Assembly (NCBI GenBank): GCA_947630155.1
Contig: CANRGM010000001.1
Span: 1 to 52,485 of the forward strand
Direction of reading: 5' to 3'
DNA from: an uncultured Clostridia bacterium
Lineage (GTDB): Bacteria; Bacillota; Clostridia; TANB77; CAG-508
Length of the DNA: 52,485 bases
Under the pieces are notes generated by a model, which ran no database searches, was not told where the DNA came from, and worked only from the letters and a program-made list of their open reading frames with translations. Shown in pieces: positions 52,468 to 52,485 of this stretch; the stretch's first letter is position 1, and each line of letters opens with the position of its first letter. The position numbers and the translations under genes were made by a program.

Positions 52468-52485
52468 ATGGAAACATCCGCAGTT
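52468..52485 (+). CDS. Start of a gene cut by the window edge
   Basis: ATG at 52468 with GAAAGGAG 9 bases upstream, behind the strong promoter and leader hairpin. Only METSAV is visible, so no function can be given. Confidence 0.7.

Noticed and set aside
1..52485. tRNA, rRNA or known riboswitch
   Set aside because: No cloverleaf-like GC-rich segment, rRNA core or recognisable riboswitch motif was seen by eye in the intergenic regions.

Overview
This window looks like the chromosome of a spore-forming, very AT-rich Firmicute of the Clostridia type. A SpoIIP-family sporulation amidase, clostridial housekeeping order (frr, uppS, cdsA and rseP in one block), Rel, RecJ and RuvB, AGGAGG-type ribosome binding sites and frequent TTG/GTG starts support this. 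The sequence alone does not name a species. I count 49 protein genes plus the first codons of one more at the right edge. I saw no rRNA, tRNA, CRISPR array or transposase gene.

Layout. (1) 1-482: no convincing gene, but a large nested palindrome at 184-457. (2) 483-11369, all minus strand: spoIIP, an MBL hydrolase, rel, recJ, a PDZ-less rseP, cdsA, uppS, a polyprenyl synthase, frr, pyrH and a small surface protein. (3) 11493-16816: a membrane metallopeptidase, a YlbF-family protein, and a glycogen-type module. The module is a GT4 glucan synthase on the minus strand, diverging from a DUF4912 protein with a Lys/Thr-rich tail and a GH57 branching enzyme on the plus strand. (4) 16855-19764, minus strand: tspO, a hypothetical, a GT2 and ruvB. 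(5) 19788-52162: a roughly 32-kb minus-strand envelope-glycan locus. It holds an initiating sugar-1-P transferase, DUF4422 and other glycosyltransferases, two LicD proteins, a PhnW-like aminotransferase with an overlapping nucleotidyltransferase, an IspD/TarI-like cytidylyltransferase, Wzx, two Wzy-like proteins, two acyltransferases (one fused to a large GT-C-like membrane domain), Glf, LCP, VanZ, an ABC exporter, TagO/WecB/TagA and an LTA-synthase-like enzyme. (6) 52163-52485: divergent promoters and the start of a plus-strand gene.

Main discovery. The GH57 branching-enzyme gene (15224-16816) is broken into four reading frames, yet together they encode one full-length, catalytically intact enzyme of 529 residues. 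All three breaks are the same event: one extra C before a conserved Gly GGA codon, so the zero frame reads CGG exactly there. I checked every CGG/CCG triplet in the window by eye. CGG is not used as a sense codon in any of the other 48 genes (about 16,000 codons), although CGG is common in the other two phases and CGT, CGC and CGA are used for Arg. The simplest reading is that CGG is unassigned or nearly undecodable here and that ribosomes shift +1 at it, giving three frameshifts in one gene. This would be a bacterial counterpart of the +1 shifts at disfavoured codons described in some animal mitochondria. Sequencing error or pseudogene decay do not easily explain three identical lesions on the only in-frame CGG codons.
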